From NCBI GenBank assembly GCA_902790255.1, contig CADARG010000012.1, positions 1 to 43,771 of the forward strand: a stretch of 43,771 nt of DNA. The letters are read 5' to 3'. Positions 42,090 through 43,771 of this stretch are shown here, in pieces (positions within the stretch are counted from its first letter, which is position 1; every line of letters begins with the position of its first letter). This DNA is from an uncultured Pseudomonadota bacterium. Its GTDB lineage: Bacteria; Pseudomonadota; Alphaproteobacteria; UBA3830. The notes beneath the pieces are model-generated. The model was given only the letters and a program-made list of their open reading frames with translations. It was not told the origin of the DNA and made no database searches. The position numbers and the translations under genes were made by a program.

Positions 42090-42103
42090 ATAGAAGACTT
42101 TTT

Positions 42104-42544
42104 ATGAATATCGATTTTATGCATCTTGCTTTGTCCGAGGCCCAAAAGGCTTTCGAGAGAGATTCTGTTCCGATCGGAGCTGTTATCTCACAAAATGACA
42201 ACTTGATAGTCTCGACCGGAAATGAGGTCATGAAGCGAAAAGACCCCATTGCTCATGCTGAAATTTTAGCAATTCAGCGGGCTTGCGAAATTCTGAATGT
42301 GCGAATTTTAGACCAATGTGACATTTATGTGACCCTCGAACCCTGCGCTATGTGCGCTCAGGCGATTTCGCTGGCTCATATTCGAAATTTATACTTCGGA
42401 GCTTACAGTCCGAAATACGGAGCGGTTGTCAACGGTGCGCAAATTTTTCAACATTCCACTCATAAACCACAAGTGGTCGGGGGCATTTTGGAATCCGAAT
42501 CGGAACTCTTACTAAAAAATTTTTTCAAAAACAAGAGATCTTAA
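42104..42544 (+). CDS. tadA: tRNA-specific adenosine deaminase TadA
   Basis: TadA converts A34 to inosine in tRNA-Arg(ACG), letting one tRNA read CGU, CGC and CGA. The 146-residue product has the deaminase zinc motifs HAEILAIQRA (His, catalytic Glu) and PCAMCAQAI (two Cys), and the family stretches PIGAVISQNDNLIVSTGNE, DIYVTLEPCAMC, YFGAYSPKYGAVV. ATG 42104 is the start; the frame is open upstream only because it reads through the tRNA-Gln gene. The leader between the tRNA 3' end and the ATG is just 14 bases with a weak purine site (GAAGA). Confidence 0.94.
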   Translation: MNIDFMHLALSEAQKAFERDSVPIGAVISQNDNLIVSTGNEVMKRKDPIAHAEILAIQRACEILNVRILDQCDIYVTLEPCAMCAQAISLAHIRNLYFGAYSPKYGAVVNGAQIFQHSTHKPQVVGGILESESELLLKNFFKNKRS

Positions 42545-42621
42545 CATTTTTTTTTACAAAAGATCTTTAAAGATGAGAGCTGTTACTGTATAAAGTAGGT
42601 AAAAGAAATTGTGGAGGAATA

Positions 42622-42825
42622 GTGCTCGTTTTTGTACGTGACAATAATGTCGATCAAGCTTTGAGAGCTTTGAAAAAGAAAATGCAACGTGAAGGGATTT
42701 TTCGTGAGATAAAATTACGCAGGCATTTTGAGAAACCATCGGAAAGAAGAGTCAGAGAGATGTCTGAGGCGATTCGCCGCACCAGGAAATTGCTCAGAAA
42801 GCGTATGGAACGCGAAGGTTATTAG
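42622..42825 (+). CDS. rpsU: 30S ribosomal protein S21
   Basis: S21 sits on the 30S platform near the anti-SD region and helps initiation. The 67-residue, strongly basic product has [37 protein letters not shown] and a charged C-terminal helix, all family-typical. The start is GTG 42622 with GGAGG nine bases upstream. A strong terminator follows, and then tRNA-Ala. Confidence 0.95.
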   Translation: MLVFVRDNNVDQALRALKKKMQREGIFREIKLRRHFEKPSERRVREMSEAIRRTRKLLRKRMEREGY

Positions 42826-42831
42826 TTTTCA

Positions 42832-42861
42832 GTGAAACGTATTCTCGTTTCGCTTTTTTTT
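42832..42861 (+). terminator. Rho-independent terminator of rpsU
   Basis: GTGAAACG (42832-42839) pairs with CGTTTCGC (42846-42853), followed by eight T's. Confidence 0.92.
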
Positions 42862-42866
42862 ACATT

Positions 42867-42942
42867 GGGGTCGTAGCTCAGTTGGTAGAGCGCGACGTTC
42901 GCATCGTCGAGGTCAGGGGTTCGACTCCCCTCGGCTCCACCA
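42867..42942 (+). tRNA. tRNA-Ala (CGC)
   Basis: Acceptor stem GGGGTCG/CGGCTCC with a G-U pair at 3-70, the Ala identity element. The discriminator is A73, CCA is encoded, and the anticodon stem-loop CGACG-TTCGCAT-CGTCG gives CGC. Confidence 0.95.
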
Positions 42943-43131
42943 TTTGTTTGTCAAGAAGCAATGTTCAAAAGAGCGTTTTTCGTTCTTTGGAATTGTGTTT
43001 GTTTGCATTGAATTTTTGGTGAATTTTTCCTGAAAAGTCTTTAATTACGAATTTTGGTCAACCTTTTTTGAATATTTTAGCGCTAATTAATCCTTTATTA
43101 GCAAAATTGTATGTAATATCTAATTTCTGAT

Positions 43132-43771
43132 TTAATTCTGTTCTTTCGGAGGAGTTGCGTCAAATAGCCCCGGTTTAGGAGTGAAGATCACCGCTGAATG
43201 AAAGTATATGGCATCGTTTGATCCGGCTCTGGTTTCGGGAGGAGATAATTTAAAGAGACGCAATCCAAAAGCTTCAGAAGGAGAAACGTCTCGCGTTTTT
43301 CTGCCATCCGAAAAAGAATACGAGTTAGCTGGCGAGTAATGTACCGCACACTCAATAATGATTTTTATTTGATCTTTCTCAATTTTTAAAGTCGGATAAA
43401 TTTCAGAAGGCGAAGCTTTTGTGAGCCTTTTTACGTTGCTTCTATCAAGCCAATATTGATCAATTGAAACACTTGCAGGATTATAAACTGAACCGGCAAA
43501 ATGAAATCTTCGAGTCCATAATACACTTGCAGTTGAATCAGAATTACCTTTAACACAGAAAATATATCCCAGGGGATTGTACCCTAAGTCGCTTGTGGCG
43601 ATCGTAACTTTATTGGATGTAAATCTCGCTGTTCCAGGAAACATTGACAAATAAGCCAATGATGCAGCATATCTTATGTCGGGCAGAGTTATCTTCCGAT
43701 TTACTCCCTCTCGTTTTTGGGAAATATTCTGCAAAATATTCGCCATTTGCTGCGCAACAAACTCAGTTTGA
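43132..43771 (-). CDS. Probable TadE/TadG-like pilus-assembly protein, C-terminal part
   Basis: The minus-strand frame is open from the window edge to 43132. An internal ATG at 43746 exists, but the upstream codons (QTEFVAQQ) look coding, so the start is probably outside. The visible 212 residues contain VAQQMANILQNISQK, then TLPDIRYAASLAYLSMFPG, TSNKVTIATS and VLWTRRFHFAG. That order resembles the VADLVAQ...DI..A....PF...V.I......V.W.R pattern of alphaproteobacterial TadE/TadG-like proteins that have an N-terminal TM outside this window. The C-terminal half is beta-rich and ends FTPKPGLFDATPPKE. The family call is by pattern only. Confidence 0.45.
   Translation of the reverse strand, partial: QTEFVAQQMANILQNISQKREGVNRKITLPDIRYAASLAYLSMFPGTARFTSNKVTIATSDLGYNPLGYIFCVKGNSDSTASVLWTRRFHFAGSVYNPASVSIDQYWLDRSNVKRLTKASPSEIYPTLKIEKDQIKIIIECAVHYSPANSYSFSDGRKTRDVSPSEAFGLRLFKLSPPETRAGSNDAIYFHSAVIFTPKPGLFDATPPKEQN

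Noticed and set aside
41918-42103. Longer N-terminus for tadA
   Set aside because: The frame passes through the tRNA-Gln gene, and family alignment starts at ATG 42104.

Overview
The window is AT-rich bacterial DNA. The gene content points to an alphaproteobacterium with a host-associated lifestyle: an SspB of the alphaproteobacterial kind, a PopZ-like (DUF2497) pole protein, DciA/DUF721, LptFGD, a ComEC with a short alphaproteobacterial-type tail, and a trimeric-porin-like protein. These housekeeping genes are mixed with ankyrin-repeat, LRR-like and coiled-coil secreted proteins typical of intracellular symbionts. A Holosporales-like or related endosymbiont lineage is my inference; no rRNA is present to place it. 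TGA is a normal stop codon here (it ends lptF, lptG, lptD and infC).

Layout. 1-2810 (minus): a TadG-like envelope protein with a degenerate vWA region, whose open frame continues past its stop in the -1 frame as an Asp-box (BNR) beta-propeller running off the window. 2811-3803: decayed non-coding DNA with an imperfect duplication. 3804-4892 (minus): nusB, tRNA-His, sspB. 5179-6561: ankyrin protein whose signal peptide is cut by an in-frame TGA. 6567-7875: rpiB and a secreted hypothetical. 8063-11389: UvrD/PcrA-type helicase, a GNAT protein and a double cold-shock protein. 11599-15971: tRNA-Cys and the lptF-lptG-lptD operon. 16049-21244 (minus): gltX, tolC, popZ, a small basic protein, infC and prmA. 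21297-24812: comEC, a small membrane protein, a beta-barrel OMP and a DUF721 protein. 25058-27270: a candidate small RNA, then two secreted proteins whose 5' regions carry an identical 99-bp direct repeat. 27296-32309: PBP1A, an AmiC-type amidase and a porin. 32587-35802: a secreted coiled-coil protein and two secreted ankyrin proteins. 35880-39155: a YhaM-like OB/HD protein, asd and rarA. 39255-40768: two tandem DUF2628 paralogues separated by a copied relic of the rarA 3' end. 40966-41853: an FkbM methyltransferase with a G9 tract at its start. 42015-42942: tRNA-Gln, tadA, rpsU, tRNA-Ala. 43132-43771: 3' part of a probable TadE/TadG-like protein.

Working together: LptF/LptG/LptD, TolC, PBP1A, AmiC and two outer-membrane proteins form an envelope set. 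NusB, InfC, GltX, PrmA, RpsU, TadA and four tRNAs form a translation/transcription set. The variable fraction consists of exported repeat proteins with related leaders, and it shows recent duplication, leader reuse and possible contingency switching. The most notable observations are the TadG/propeller frame junction, the reused effector leader with an in-frame 105-bp deletion, the duplicated DUF2628 unit with its rarA scar, the G9 tract at the FkbM start, and an orphan promoter-terminator unit that may be a small RNA. I found no CRISPR array, insertion sequence or rRNA.
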